Of a stretch of 37,306 nt of DNA, positions 16,017 through 24,199 are shown one piece after another. How positions within the stretch are numbered: the first letter of the stretch is position 1; each line of letters starts with the position of its first letter. The notes beneath the pieces were generated by a model that saw only the letters and a program-made list of their open reading frames with translations, was not told the origin of the DNA and searched no databases. This DNA comes from Lachnospiraceae bacterium (GTDB lineage Bacteria > Bacillota > Clostridia > Lachnospirales > Lachnospiraceae): assembly GCA_017635395.1 (NCBI GenBank), contig JAGBLN010000038.1:1-37306 (forward strand), given 5' to 3'. The position numbers and the translations under genes are program-made.

Positions 16017-16304
16017 TTACTTCTTAGCAGTAGTCTTCTTAGCAGCCGGCTTCTTAGCAGGTGCAGCCTTCTTGGCAGTTGTAGCTTTCTTAGCTGTTGT
16101 TGCTTTCTTAGCTGTTGTTGCTTTCTTAGCTGTTGTTGCTTTCTTAGCTGTTGTTGCTTTCTTAGCTGTTGTTGCCTTCTTAGCTGTTGTTGCTTTCTTA
16201 GCTGTTGTTGCCTTCTTAGCTGTTGTTGCCTTCTTAGCTGTTGTTGCTTTCTTAGCAGGTGCTGCCTTCTTAGCTGCTGTTGCAGTCTTCTTTTCTGCTG
16301 CCAT
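16017..16304 (-). CDS. Lys/Ala/Thr repeat protein, histone H1-like
   Basis: A 95-residue protein made almost only of Lys, Ala and Thr. After MAAEKKTATAAKKAAPA come ten exact copies of KKATTA (residues 18-77), then KKAAPAKKPAAKKTTAKK. It is strongly basic, with no hydrophobic core. Such sequences resemble the tails of eukaryotic histone H1 and bacterial H1-like proteins (HctB, AlgP-type), which bind DNA without sequence preference; RNA or polyphosphate binding is also possible. Expression is well supported: a consensus promoter, GGAGGAAAATT before the ATG, and a strong terminator. It is a single-gene unit between malQ and hslO. The repeat number probably varies between strains because the DNA repeats are nearly identical. 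Confidence 0.75.
   Translation of the reverse strand: MAAEKKTATAAKKAAPAKKATTAKKATTAKKATTAKKATTAKKATTAKKATTAKKATTAKKATTAKKATTAKKATTAKKAAPAKKPAAKKTTAKK
16074..16253. repeat. Ten tandem 18-bp coding repeats
   Basis: Ten copies of an 18-bp unit (plus strand TTCTTAGCTGTTGTTGCT or close) encode KKATTA. Copies differ mainly at third codon positions, for example GCT against GCC near 16171 and 16209. No spacers are present, so it is a minisatellite within a gene and not a CRISPR array. Confidence 0.9.
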
Positions 16305-16360
16305 AATTTTCCTCCGTAAAATAATTGATGAAAAAAATAATAAATTCCTTTACAATCACG

Positions 16361-16389
16361 ATTTTATCTTATTATGTAAATCATTTCAA
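16361..16389 (-). promoter_or_regulatory. Sigma-A promoter of the KKATTA-repeat gene
   Basis: On the minus strand TTGAAA (16389-16384), a 17-base spacer and TAAAAT (16366-16361), about 57 bases before the ATG at 16304. Confidence 0.65.
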
Positions 16390-16417
16390 CTATTTTTGTT
16401 GATTTTTCAATGTTTTT

Positions 16418-17284
16418 TCAGCATTTTATAATGTTTTTTAATTCATCTATTGTGAATTCATAATCTTTTTCGCAAAAATCGCAATGCAATTTTATGTTTT
16501 CTCCATCATCGATCATTGACTGCAGCTCCTTCTTACCAAGGCTTATCAGTGCCTTTGTTACACGTTCAATAGAACAGTTGCAATAGTACCTTACTGCCAT
16601 ACGGTCTTCAATCTTAACATCATCAAGAAGCTCATTCATTATATCTTCCATGCTTTTCCCTTGTTCTACTTCCTGTGTAACAGAGGAAAAAGATGCTAAT
16701 CTTTTTTCTATAAGGCTAAGAGTTTCATCTGACGCAAATGGCATTACCTGAATAATGAACCCGCCGGAATGCTTTACGGTTCTGTCCCGGTCTATCAGTA
16801 CACCCAGTGCGACAGACGTGGGGATCTGTTCGCTTTCCGCAAAATAGTATGTAAGGTCCTCTGCTATCTCTCCGGAATGCAACAGTGTCTGTCCCACATA
16901 TGGTTCTTTTATTCCCATATCTCTTATTACAGAAAGCATTCCGTTGCCAATTCCTCTTCCTACATCAAGATGTCCGTCTTCACGAAGCGGAAGATCCACA
17001 TGATTATTGTAAGCAAGACCTTTAACATTTCCGTTTGGATCTGCGGTAACTGTGAGACTCTTTATGGGACCGTCACCATCTATCTTTAATGTGATGATAT
17101 CCGACTCATCTTTTCCCATTGCACCCATCATAAGACCTGCAGTAAGAAGCCGTCCTAAAGCCGCAGTACAAAGAGGAGACAGATCATGGATCTGTCTCGC
17201 TTCATCAACCGTATCTTTTGTGTATGCTGCAAAGAACCTTATCTGGTCACCAAATGCGGTTCCTCTTATCATCTCATCTTTCAT
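16418..17284 (-). CDS. hslO: Redox-regulated chaperone Hsp33
   Basis: A holdase chaperone switched on when oxidation releases zinc from a C-terminal cysteine centre and forms disulfides, protecting unfolded proteins in the cytoplasm. At 288 residues it has the usual size. The four zinc ligands are present: CNC (C235, C237) and CDFC (C268, C271). The core shows IRFFAAYTKDTVDEAR, LLTAGLMMGAMGK and VLIDRDRTVKHSGGFIIQVMP. The ATG at 17284 follows AAGGTG. It starts 11 bp after the cyclase gene stop and is probably co-transcribed with it. In an anaerobe it likely serves in brief oxygen exposure. An extra cysteine is the last residue (C288); its role is unknown. Confidence 0.96.
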   Translation of the reverse strand: MKDEMIRGTAFGDQIRFFAAYTKDTVDEARQIHDLSPLCTAALGRLLTAGLMMGAMGKDESDIITLKIDGDGPIKSLTVTADPNGNVKGLAYNNHVDLPLREDGHLDVGRGIGNGMLSVIRDMGIKEPYVGQTLLHSGEIAEDLTYYFAESEQIPTSVALGVLIDRDRTVKHSGGFIIQVMPFASDETLSLIEKRLASFSSVTQEVEQGKSMEDIMNELLDDVKIEDRMAVRYYCNCSIERVTKALISLGKKELQSMIDDGENIKLHCDFCEKDYEFTIDELKNIIKC

Positions 17285-17295
17285 ATAGTTGCACC

Positions 17296-19254
17296 TTATT
17301 TTGTTTTTTTATTATTTTTTCTGATCATGCTTTCCGCATCCATGCTGTACTGTGCATGATGCTTCTTCTTTATCTCATACATCTTCGTGTCGGCGATCGC
17401 CAAAGCTTCCTTTATCGCAAAGTCTTCATTGAAAGCTGTGGTATATATACCGTAGCTCGCTAATACTCTGTAATCCTTTCCGGACTTTTCATTATACTCA
17501 TCAAGGGAAGCATCAATCTTCTTTACAATACTATCTTTATCGCACTCACCCATGATAACGGAAAAGATTTCATCACCGCCAAACCTGACATTGAATGCAT
17601 CTTCCGGGCAGGACCTCTTTACAGAATCAGCAAGAGCCGCTATAGCCTGATCACCTTCTTCATGACCGAAATTATCATTAATAGCCTTAAGGCCATCCAG
17701 ATCATACATAATAATGGTAACAGGAGTTCCTGAATTCTTCTTTTCTTCCTGAATATGATCAAAGAAACTGTTGAATCCGTTCCTGTTGTAAAGCCCTGTC
17801 AGAAGGTCATGTTCGTAATAGTCATTTACCTGCTTTACAAGATTCTTCTGATAGCTCATATTGATGTAGCTGCCTATACCCATGCAAAGGGTTCCTGTGG
17901 TACTTGCAGTCCTGGTGTATCTTGTATTATCACAGTCAGCATAGTTGTAGCAGACATATCCCATGGGGATATTCATGTAATCAAGTGAATTAAAAATAAG
18001 CGGATTTCCCGTTTCTACCATACTTGAAAAAAGTTCATTCGCAGGACTCATTATGGTCTGACCTTCCTCAAGCTGACAGATGGTACGGCGCTCATCCATA
18101 TTCACATACATGGTAAGATCCCCGGGATCCAGCTTCTTTTCCATAGATTCAAAATAATACTCGTCCGTGCTGAAACAGTTCTTATTAAGAACCAGCAGCA
18201 TATTACCCATTATATCCTGATCATAAAGCTTCCTGTCATTGAGCCTGTCAATCATTTCTTCCGGAGTCTGGCTTGCCTGCATATCCATTATTATCTTGTA
18301 CATCATCTGGATATCATCCTGATGCCTGTAGAATCCGAAGTTGAAATTATTAAGAAGGACATCATTATCTATCGCAGTGGTAGGATCACCGGTTGACTCA
18401 TTTGTAACCAGAGTCGGCATGACTTTTGTACATCTTATATCATCCGGTAAGATCTGGCCATCAAAAATGCCCTCGATATAATCTACAGTAGCTTCCGCAA
18501 ACGCCGGAGTCAGACAGGTTGCAGTTGTTATTTTGGGCGAAACCATAAAGACTTCATCCAGGCCGTCAAAACCTGTTATGATCAGATCATCAGGAATGGA
18601 GTATCCGCTCTGCTGGAAGACTTTGCTGACATTTATTGCCATGATATCGTTGGCACAGAACAGCGCATCCGGAATGTCACCGGATGAAATGATACGCTTT
18701 GCCTCACCTATGGCAGGCACAGCCCAAAACAGACCGTAGCTTACCATGCTTTCATCAAAGGTAAATCCATACTCGGTTATAACTTTCCTGAATGCCTCGA
18801 TCCTCTCGTCGGAAAACCTGTTATTGGGAATACCTGCCATGATATGCGGTTTCCTGATATCTTTATTTTCCAAGACATACCGCACTACATTTTCAAAACC
18901 GGCCTGATAATCGAAGACGATACTGGACGCGCCCTCATAATCTCCGTCAACAACAAGAACCGGCAGGTTATGTTTTTTTGCGTTTGCAATAACCTTCTCC
19001 GTGACAGTGCGGCACTTTATCTTTTCGTCCATTATGACGACAACATCCGCAAGCTCATACGGAATACTTTCAAAAACTGCTGCTTCAGCCGGTATGGTAG
19101 TTTCATTCCAATAGATATCCGCATTGACCGCAAAAACCAAAAGTACAGCATCCATCTTGGTAATGTACTCATTGACCTGCTCAATATAATCATGCACCTG
19201 AGAATCAAATATCCTCGAAGTACACAGGACAACTATTTTCTTGCTCCCAACCAA
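17296..19254 (-). CDS. Diguanylate cyclase with LacI-type ligand-binding sensor domain
   Basis: A 652-residue protein. Residues about 5-285 form a LacI/PBP-like ligand domain without helix-turn-helix and without a signal peptide: KKIVVLCTSRIFDSQVHDYI, then PDALFCANDIMAINVSKVF and PDDLIITGFDGLDEV, the usual family motifs. A middle region (about 300-470) may be GAF-like. A GGDEF domain ends the protein: HDLLTGLYNRNGF (482-494), metal-binding YDLDGLKAIND, and RFGGDEIF with GGDEI at 559-563. This should make cyclic-di-GMP. The place of the inhibitory RxxD motif reads PEDA, so product inhibition at the I-site is not expected. The start is TTG at 19254, nine bases after GTGAGG. It lies 42 bp after the sulfhydrylase gene and 11 bp before hslO. 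Confidence 0.9.
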   Translation of the reverse strand: MVGSKKIVVLCTSRIFDSQVHDYIEQVNEYITKMDAVLLVFAVNADIYWNETTIPAEAAVFESIPYELADVVVIMDEKIKCRTVTEKVIANAKKHNLPVLVVDGDYEGASSIVFDYQAGFENVVRYVLENKDIRKPHIMAGIPNNRFSDERIEAFRKVITEYGFTFDESMVSYGLFWAVPAIGEAKRIISSGDIPDALFCANDIMAINVSKVFQQSGYSIPDDLIITGFDGLDEVFMVSPKITTATCLTPAFAEATVDYIEGIFDGQILPDDIRCTKVMPTLVTNESTGDPTTAIDNDVLLNNFNFGFYRHQDDIQMMYKIIMDMQASQTPEEMIDRLNDRKLYDQDIMGNMLLVLNKNCFSTDEYYFESMEKKLDPGDLTMYVNMDERRTICQLEEGQTIMSPANELFSSMVETGNPLIFNSLDYMNIPMGYVCYNYADCDNTRYTRTASTTGTLCMGIGSYINMSYQKNLVKQVNDYYEHDLLTGLYNRNGFNSFFDHIQEEKKNSGTPVTIIMYDLDGLKAINDNFGHEEGDQAIAALADSVKRSCPEDAFNVRFGGDEIFSVIMGECDKDSIVKKIDASLDEYNEKSGKDYRVLASYGIYTTAFNEDFAIKEALAIADTKMYEIKKKHHAQYSMDAESMIRKNNKKTK

Positions 19255-19296
19255 CTTTTAAAGCCTCACCTGAATATAATACAAAACTTCAAAATA

Positions 19297-20577
19297 TCAG
19301 AATTCCAATGCCTGCTTCAGATCATCAATAAGATCTGCCTTGTCCTCTAAGCCGCAGCTCATTCTTACCATGCCTGCAGGAATACCTGCCGCATTAAGCT
19401 GCTCCTCCGTCATCTGACGGTGTGTTGATGTTGCCGGATTCAGACAGCAGGTTCTTGCATCAGCGACATGGGTTTCAATGGCAGCCAGTTTTAATCTCTT
19501 CATAAAGCTTTCTGCTGCAGGCCTGCCGCCCTTCAGTACGAATGATACTACCCCGCATCCGCCGCCGCCGAGATATTTCTGTGCAACATCATAATACTTA
19601 TTGCTCTTAAGTCCGGGATAATTAACAGACTCAACCTTATCATGGCTCTCAAGGAATTCTGCAATAGCCTGACCGTTCTCCACATGTCTGGGCATCCTTA
19701 CATGAAGTGACTCAAGACCGAGATTGAGAAGGAATGCATTCTGGGGAGACTGTATGGAACCAAGGTCACGCATTATCTGTGCGGTAGCCTTTGTAATAAA
19801 TGCCCCTTCCTTTCCAAACTTCTCGGCATAGGTGATGCCATGATAGGAATCATCCGGTGTGGTAAGTCCCGGGAAAAGATCCGCATGTGCCATCCAGTCA
19901 AACTTTCCTGAATCAACTATAGCACCGCCTACAGCCGCGCCATGTCCGTCCATATATTTAGTAGTAGAATGAGTAACGATATCTGCCCCCCACTCAATAG
20001 GCCTACAGTTTACAGGCGTAGGGAAGGTGTTGTCTATAATAAGGGGCACACCATGTGCATGTGCAGCCTTGGCATAAGTCTCTATATCAAGGACAGTAAG
20101 CGCAGGATTTGCAATGGTCTCGCCGAATACCGCACGGGTATTTTCCCTGAATGCAGCATTGAGTTCTTCCTCGCTTGCATCAGGTGCAACAAAAGTCACA
20201 TCTATTCCCATTTTCTTCATGGTAACGCTTATGAGATTGAATGTTCCGCCGTATATTGATGAAGAAGAAACTATATGGCTTCCGCATTCACAAATATTGA
20301 AAAGTGAATAAAAGTTTGCAGCCTGTCCTGATGATGTCAGCATGCCTGCAGTACCGCCTTCAAGCGCAGCGATCTTGGCTGCTACATAGTCATTTGTAGG
20401 ATTCTGAAGTCTTGTATAAAAATAACCGCTTGCCTCCAGGTCAAAAAGCTTACCCATATCTTCACTGGTGTCATACTTAAAAGTAGTAGACTGTATGATA
20501 GGTATCTGCCTCGGCTCTCCGTTTGACGGTGTATATCCTGCCTGCACGCATTTGGTATTTAATCTGTAATCGCTCAT
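19297..20577 (-). CDS. metY: O-acetylhomoserine aminocarboxypropyltransferase (sulfhydrylase)
   Basis: A PLP enzyme that makes homocysteine from O-acetylhomoserine and sulfide (or methionine with methanethiol), so it joins sulfur assimilation to methionine synthesis. The 426-residue length and the motifs CVQAGYTPSNGEPRQIPIIQST (family start), RLQNPTNDYVAAKIAALEGG and HSTTKYMDGHG (PLP lysine K207) favour MetY over the shorter cystathionine gamma-synthases. ATG follows TTTGGAGGGAAAAT. A promoter lies at 20631-20660, and the transcript begins in a hairpin that also ends glgP. No SAM riboswitch is seen. The cyclase gene follows by 42 bp. Together with mtnN it indicates an active methionine/SAM cycle, though the two genes are far apart. 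Confidence 0.93.
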   Translation of the reverse strand: MSDYRLNTKCVQAGYTPSNGEPRQIPIIQSTTFKYDTSEDMGKLFDLEASGYFYTRLQNPTNDYVAAKIAALEGGTAGMLTSSGQAANFYSLFNICECGSHIVSSSSIYGGTFNLISVTMKKMGIDVTFVAPDASEEELNAAFRENTRAVFGETIANPALTVLDIETYAKAAHAHGVPLIIDNTFPTPVNCRPIEWGADIVTHSTTKYMDGHGAAVGGAIVDSGKFDWMAHADLFPGLTTPDDSYHGITYAEKFGKEGAFITKATAQIMRDLGSIQSPQNAFLLNLGLESLHVRMPRHVENGQAIAEFLESHDKVESVNYPGLKSNKYYDVAQKYLGGGGCGVVSFVLKGGRPAAESFMKRLKLAAIETHVADARTCCLNPATSTHRQMTEEQLNAAGIPAGMVRMSCGLEDKADLIDDLKQALEF

Positions 20578-20593
20578 ATTTTCCCTCCAAAGT

Positions 20594-20630
20594 AAAAATA
20601 GCCGTTATTCCGGCACGGAATAACAGCTAT
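20594..20630 (-). terminator. glgP terminator overlapping the metY leader
   Basis: A long stem, 20598-20612 paired with 20616-20630, has one mismatch and a 3-base loop; on the minus strand it ends in TTTTT. It follows the glgP stop by 70 bases and ends only a few bases before the metY ribosome binding site. Because the metY promoter lies directly before it, the same hairpin forms the 5' end of the metY message. Confidence 0.75.
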
Positions 20631-20660
20631 ATTTTATCACTTGTACGGTAAAATTTCCAA
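20631..20660 (-). promoter_or_regulatory. Probable extended -10 promoter of metY
   Basis: On the minus strand TTGGAA (20660-20655), an 18-base spacer, and TGA-TAAAAT (-10 at 20636-20631). Transcription would start within the first bases of the 20598-20630 hairpin. Confidence 0.5.
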
Positions 20661-20700
20661 TATTAATAAGGATTTCCCCTGCATCCGCAATACACGAGGA

Positions 20701-23025
20701 TTATAAGTTATCCTCATTCTTAAGCTTCCAGATATCCCTGTTGTACTCGGCTATGGTACGGTCGGATGAGAAAAAGCCTGCCTTTGCGATATTTGTAAGG
20801 CTCATCTGCTGCCACTTTCTTCTGTCCTCAAAATCGGCAAACATGCGGTCCTTGGTCTCTATATAGTCCTCCAGGTCTATAAGGGTCATGAACCAGTCCT
20901 TATTAAGCAGCTCTTTGTACAGCCGCTCCAGGTTTTCTTTCTTTCCGACAGCCAATGCCTGCTTGCCCACAATGAAATCTACAGCCTCTTTTATCACGGG
21001 ACTCTTCTTGTAATAATCCTTTGATACATAATCAGCATCTTCATAATGCTTTATGACAGTATCGCTGTCCAGACCGAACTCGTAGATATTCTCAGGACCT
21101 ACCAGATCTCTTATCTCCACATTTGCACCGTCAGCTGTTCCTATGGTAACGGCGCCGTTAAGCATGAACTTCATATTACCGGTTCCCGATGCTTCCTTGC
21201 TGGCAAGTGAGATCTGCTCGGAAATATCACATGCGGGAATAAGCTTCTCCGCATAGCTGACATTATAGTTTTCAACCATCACAAGCTTCATGTACTTGTT
21301 CACATCAGGATCGTTATTGATGATCTCCTGAAGCACCAGAAGCAGATGTATGATATCCTTTGCTATTACATACGCGGGCGCTGCCTTTGCTCCGAAGATA
21401 AAGCTGATGGGTCTTACGGGCTTTTTGCCGCCCTTTATCTCCAGATACTTATGGATGATGTACAGGGCATTCATCTGCTGCCTCTTGTACTCATGAAGCC
21501 TCTTGATCTGTATGTCAAATATTGACTCAGGATCAAGCTCCACGCCTTCGTGTTCCTTAATGTATGCTGCAAGTACCTTCTTGTTCTCCTTCTTGATATT
21601 CTCAAGACGGTTAAGTACTGCATCATCCTCCTTATATTGAAGGAGTTTTTCAAGCTCATCTGCATCCTTCTTGAAATCCTCACCGATAAGCTCAGTGATC
21701 ATATCCGACAGGGAATGGTTGCAGGAAAGAAGCCAGCGCCTGAAGGTGATACCGTTGGTCTTATTGTTAAACTTCTCGGGATAGATCTTATAAAAGCTGT
21801 TGAGCTCCGTATTTTTAAGGATCTCGGTGTGTATGGCAGCAACACCGTTTACGCTGAAACCGAAATGGATATCAATGTGCGCCATATGCACCTTCTTGTC
21901 CTTATCGATGATCTGAACCTTTTTGTCTTTATACTTGGCTGCCACTCTCTTGTCCAGCTCCTTTATGATGGGCACAAGCTGGGGCACAACCTTCTCAAGA
22001 TACTCAAGGGGCCACTTCTCAAGGGCTTCGGCAAGAATAGTGTGGTTGGTATAAGCACAGGTCTTTGACACCACTTCGATCGCTTCATCCATGGTAAATG
22101 CTTTGTCATTTACAAGAACCCTTATGAGCTCGGGGATGATCATGGTAGGATGGGTATCATTTATCTGGATGACAGCATGCTCATCCAGATGGTGCAGATC
22201 ATAATCATGCTCTTTCATATCCTGCAGTATCAGCTGGGCCGCATTGCTTACCATGAAATACTGCTGATATATCCTTAAGAGATTTCCTGCCTCGTCGGAA
22301 TCATCCGGATAAAGGAAAAGAGTAAGATTCTTTTCAATATCCTCTTTATCGAAATCAATTCCTTCCTTAACTATGGATTCATCAACAGACTCCACATCGA
22401 AAAGGTGGAGCTTGTTTATTCCGTTGTCATAACCGATGACATCCAGGTCATACAGTCTTGAAACCACTTCCCTGTCACCGAACTTTACTTTGAATCTGGT
22501 ATCGGTCTTATGGAGCCATGAATGCTTTTCTATCCAGGGATTTTTCTCAGCCATCTGAAGATGATCTTCGAATACCTGCTTGAAAAGTCCGAAGTGATAG
22601 TTAAGGCCGATTCCGTCGCCCGGAATACCCAGGGTTGCGATCGAATCAAGGAAACATGCTGCAAGTCTTCCCAGTCCACCGTTTCCGAGAGAAGGTTCCG
22701 GCTCCATCTCCTCTATCTTTGCCAGATCCTTGCCCTTAGCGGCAAGCAGCTCCTTCACTCTGTCATAAAGTCCCAGGTTGATAAGGTTGTTGGAAAGCAG
22801 CTTTCCGATGAGGAACTCTGCCGATATGTAATAAAGCTTCTTTTCTCCGTTTATGACATCACTGGTAGTCATAAGGGTTTTGGTCATATGAAGCAGACAG
22901 TCATAACACTGCGCATCATCACATTCCTCAAAGCTCTTTGAGAAATATTTCATTGCAAAATCATCAAGCTGCTGTTCAAGTCTTCCCTCTAAGACCTGTC
23001 TCTGCATGTTAGGTAAAGTGTGCAT
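20701..23025 (-). CDS. glgP: Glycogen/starch/alpha-glucan phosphorylase
   Basis: Cuts terminal glucose from glycogen or maltodextrin with phosphate, giving glucose 1-phosphate. At 774 residues it is slightly shorter than E. coli GlgP (about 815). Motifs include [19 protein letters not shown] (110-128), [24 protein letters not shown] (285-293), [12 protein letters not shown] (421-432) and the PLP site [14 protein letters not shown] with lysine K619, followed by [13 protein letters not shown] follows AAAGAGGAGATAAAA. It begins 36 bp after the LacI-family regulator gene and so is probably its operon partner; it closes with a strong hairpin. With MalQ it gives a minimal route for use of stored glycogen. 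Confidence 0.97.
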   Translation of the reverse strand: MHTLPNMQRQVLEGRLEQQLDDFAMKYFSKSFEECDDAQCYDCLLHMTKTLMTTSDVINGEKKLYYISAEFLIGKLLSNNLINLGLYDRVKELLAAKGKDLAKIEEMEPEPSLGNGGLGRLAACFLDSIATLGIPGDGIGLNYHFGLFKQVFEDHLQMAEKNPWIEKHSWLHKTDTRFKVKFGDREVVSRLYDLDVIGYDNGINKLHLFDVESVDESIVKEGIDFDKEDIEKNLTLFLYPDDSDEAGNLLRIYQQYFMVSNAAQLILQDMKEHDYDLHHLDEHAVIQINDTHPTMIIPELIRVLVNDKAFTMDEAIEVVSKTCAYTNHTILAEALEKWPLEYLEKVVPQLVPIIKELDKRVAAKYKDKKVQIIDKDKKVHMAHIDIHFGFSVNGVAAIHTEILKNTELNSFYKIYPEKFNNKTNGITFRRWLLSCNHSLSDMITELIGEDFKKDADELEKLLQYKEDDAVLNRLENIKKENKKVLAAYIKEHEGVELDPESIFDIQIKRLHEYKRQQMNALYIIHKYLEIKGGKKPVRPISFIFGAKAAPAYVIAKDIIHLLLVLQEIINNDPDVNKYMKLVMVENYNVSYAEKLIPACDISEQISLASKEASGTGNMKFMLNGAVTIGTADGANVEIRDLVGPENIYEFGLDSDTVIKHYEDADYVSKDYYKKSPVIKEAVDFIVGKQALAVGKKENLERLYKELLNKDWFMTLIDLEDYIETKDRMFADFEDRRKWQQMSLTNIAKAGFFSSDRTIAEYNRDIWKLKNEDNL

Positions 23026-23061
23026 TTTTATCTCCTCTTTCCTCTTCCTTATATAAACTAT

Positions 23062-24081
23062 TTATAAAGTATTCTTGCCCCATTCCTCTTCCCTGCGAAG
23101 TACATCCTCGTACTCCGGCATGGTCAGCTCATGAGGCATGACGATATTTCTTCCTTCTTCTCCCTGCAGGAGCCTTACCGCTTCCCTTACTGCCTCCGCC
23201 GCTATCCCGGCAAAGTCCTGCTTCACGGTATGCATCTTCTGCGCCGCATAGGACATAAGCCCTATCCCGTCAAATCCGCATATGGGATGATACACATCCA
23301 TCTCTTTCAATGCGAACATCGCGCCTATTGCCATAAGGTCTGATGCGCAGGCTATCATGTCTGTATCATTTCCTTCTTTGAAGGTTATCTCCCTGGCTTT
23401 TCTTTCGCTGAAGTCCGCATATTCTATCTTCAGCTTCAGCTTATGCTTATTCGCGAACTCCTTTATACCCCTAATGCGTCCTTCTGTCACATAGGCATTT
23501 TTCTTACCGGCTATATACAGTACCCGGTCGCCGCTAACCTGCGGAAAGGTTGCTTCAGCCACATCAAACTGTGCCTGTTTCTGATCGATCCAGACAGATG
23601 ATATCCCCTCTTCTGCAATGGGAGAATCCACTATCACTGTCTTGAAGCATTTTCTATATACCACTTCCTTAAGCACATTGTCGTCTTTATTGAAACCAAA
23701 GAATATCACCGCTCCTATGCCTAAGGACTGAAACTCTCCTATTATTTCGTCGGCAGTCAGGTCATCCAGCATGGAATAAAAATATGTCCTTACTGTCAGC
23801 CCCTGTTTTTTTGCTTCTTCCAGCGCCCCTGAAAGATACCTCATGTCCAGCTCATCTATGGACTGAGACTGTTCCACTGAATTGATAACCAGTGCTATCC
23901 TTATACGCGTTTTGGAAGAAAGTGCGGCTGCAATGGCATTAGGCACATAGTGCAGCTCCTGTATTGCGTCATTTACCGCCTTCTTTGTCTTCTCGCTGAC
24001 ATTCGGATAGCCGTTCAAGACCTTTGATACGGTCGATATGGCCACACCCGATCTGTCCGCAACATCTTTTATCGTAACCAT
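23062..24081 (-). CDS. LacI-family repressor, probable regulator of glgP and malQ
   Basis: A 339-residue regulator. The N-terminal helix-turn-helix (VTIKDVADRSGVAISTVSKVLNG) and hinge helix (VPNAIAAALSS) are followed by a periplasmic-binding-type ligand domain: RIALVINSVEQ, then MIACASDLMAIGAMFALKEM and ICGFDGIGL. The ATG at 24081 has GGGG seven bases upstream; an in-frame TTG at 24087 falls almost on the ribosome binding site and is less likely. The gene heads an operon with glgP. A LacI-type operator lies just upstream of its own promoter and an almost identical one at malQ, so self-control and control of glycogen/maltodextrin use are likely. The effector, perhaps maltose or a maltodextrin, is not known. 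Confidence 0.92.
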   Translation of the reverse strand: MVTIKDVADRSGVAISTVSKVLNGYPNVSEKTKKAVNDAIQELHYVPNAIAAALSSKTRIRIALVINSVEQSQSIDELDMRYLSGALEEAKKQGLTVRTYFYSMLDDLTADEIIGEFQSLGIGAVIFFGFNKDDNVLKEVVYRKCFKTVIVDSPIAEEGISSVWIDQKQAQFDVAEATFPQVSGDRVLYIAGKKNAYVTEGRIRGIKEFANKHKLKLKIEYADFSERKAREITFKEGNDTDMIACASDLMAIGAMFALKEMDVYHPICGFDGIGLMSYAAQKMHTVKQDFAGIAAEAVREAVRLLQGEEGRNIVMPHELTMPEYEDVLRREEEWGKNTL

Positions 24082-24132
24082 TCCCAAACCCCGAGAAAAA
24101 ATATAGTGCCATCCAATTTTGGCGCTTAAAAT

Positions 24133-24161
24133 ATTTTAGTAGTAATCGCTCTAAAATTCAA
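24133..24161 (-). promoter_or_regulatory. Promoter of the lacI-glgP operon
   Basis: On the minus strand TTGAAT (24161-24156), a 17-base spacer and TAAAAT (24138-24133). It gives the pair its own transcript even if the upstream signalling operon reads through. Confidence 0.65.
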
Positions 24162-24164
24162 GTG

Positions 24165-24176
24165 GAAATCGTTTTC
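24165..24176. promoter_or_regulatory. LacI-type operator upstream of lacI-glgP
   Basis: GAAATCGTTTTC differs at one base from the malQ operator GAAAACGTTTTC. It ends 4 bp from the -35 box of the lacI promoter. That position could exclude polymerase or allow activation. Confidence 0.65.
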
Positions 24177-24199
24177 TGTCGGTTCCATCCACAAATACA

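Noticed and set aside
16074-16253. Possible CRISPR array
   Set aside because: The 18-bp units are joined directly with no unique spacers, are in frame, and no cas genes are present.
16072-16431. Plus-strand frame of hydrophobic AVVAFL repeats opposite the KKATTA gene
   Set aside because: It is the exact mirror of the 18-bp repeats. The minus-strand frame has promoter, ribosome binding site and terminator; this one has none.
20578-20700. SAM riboswitch or premature-termination attenuator for metY
   Set aside because: The leader is too short for an S-box, and the predicted promoter lies directly before the hairpin, so the hairpin is at the 5' end rather than downstream of an aptamer.
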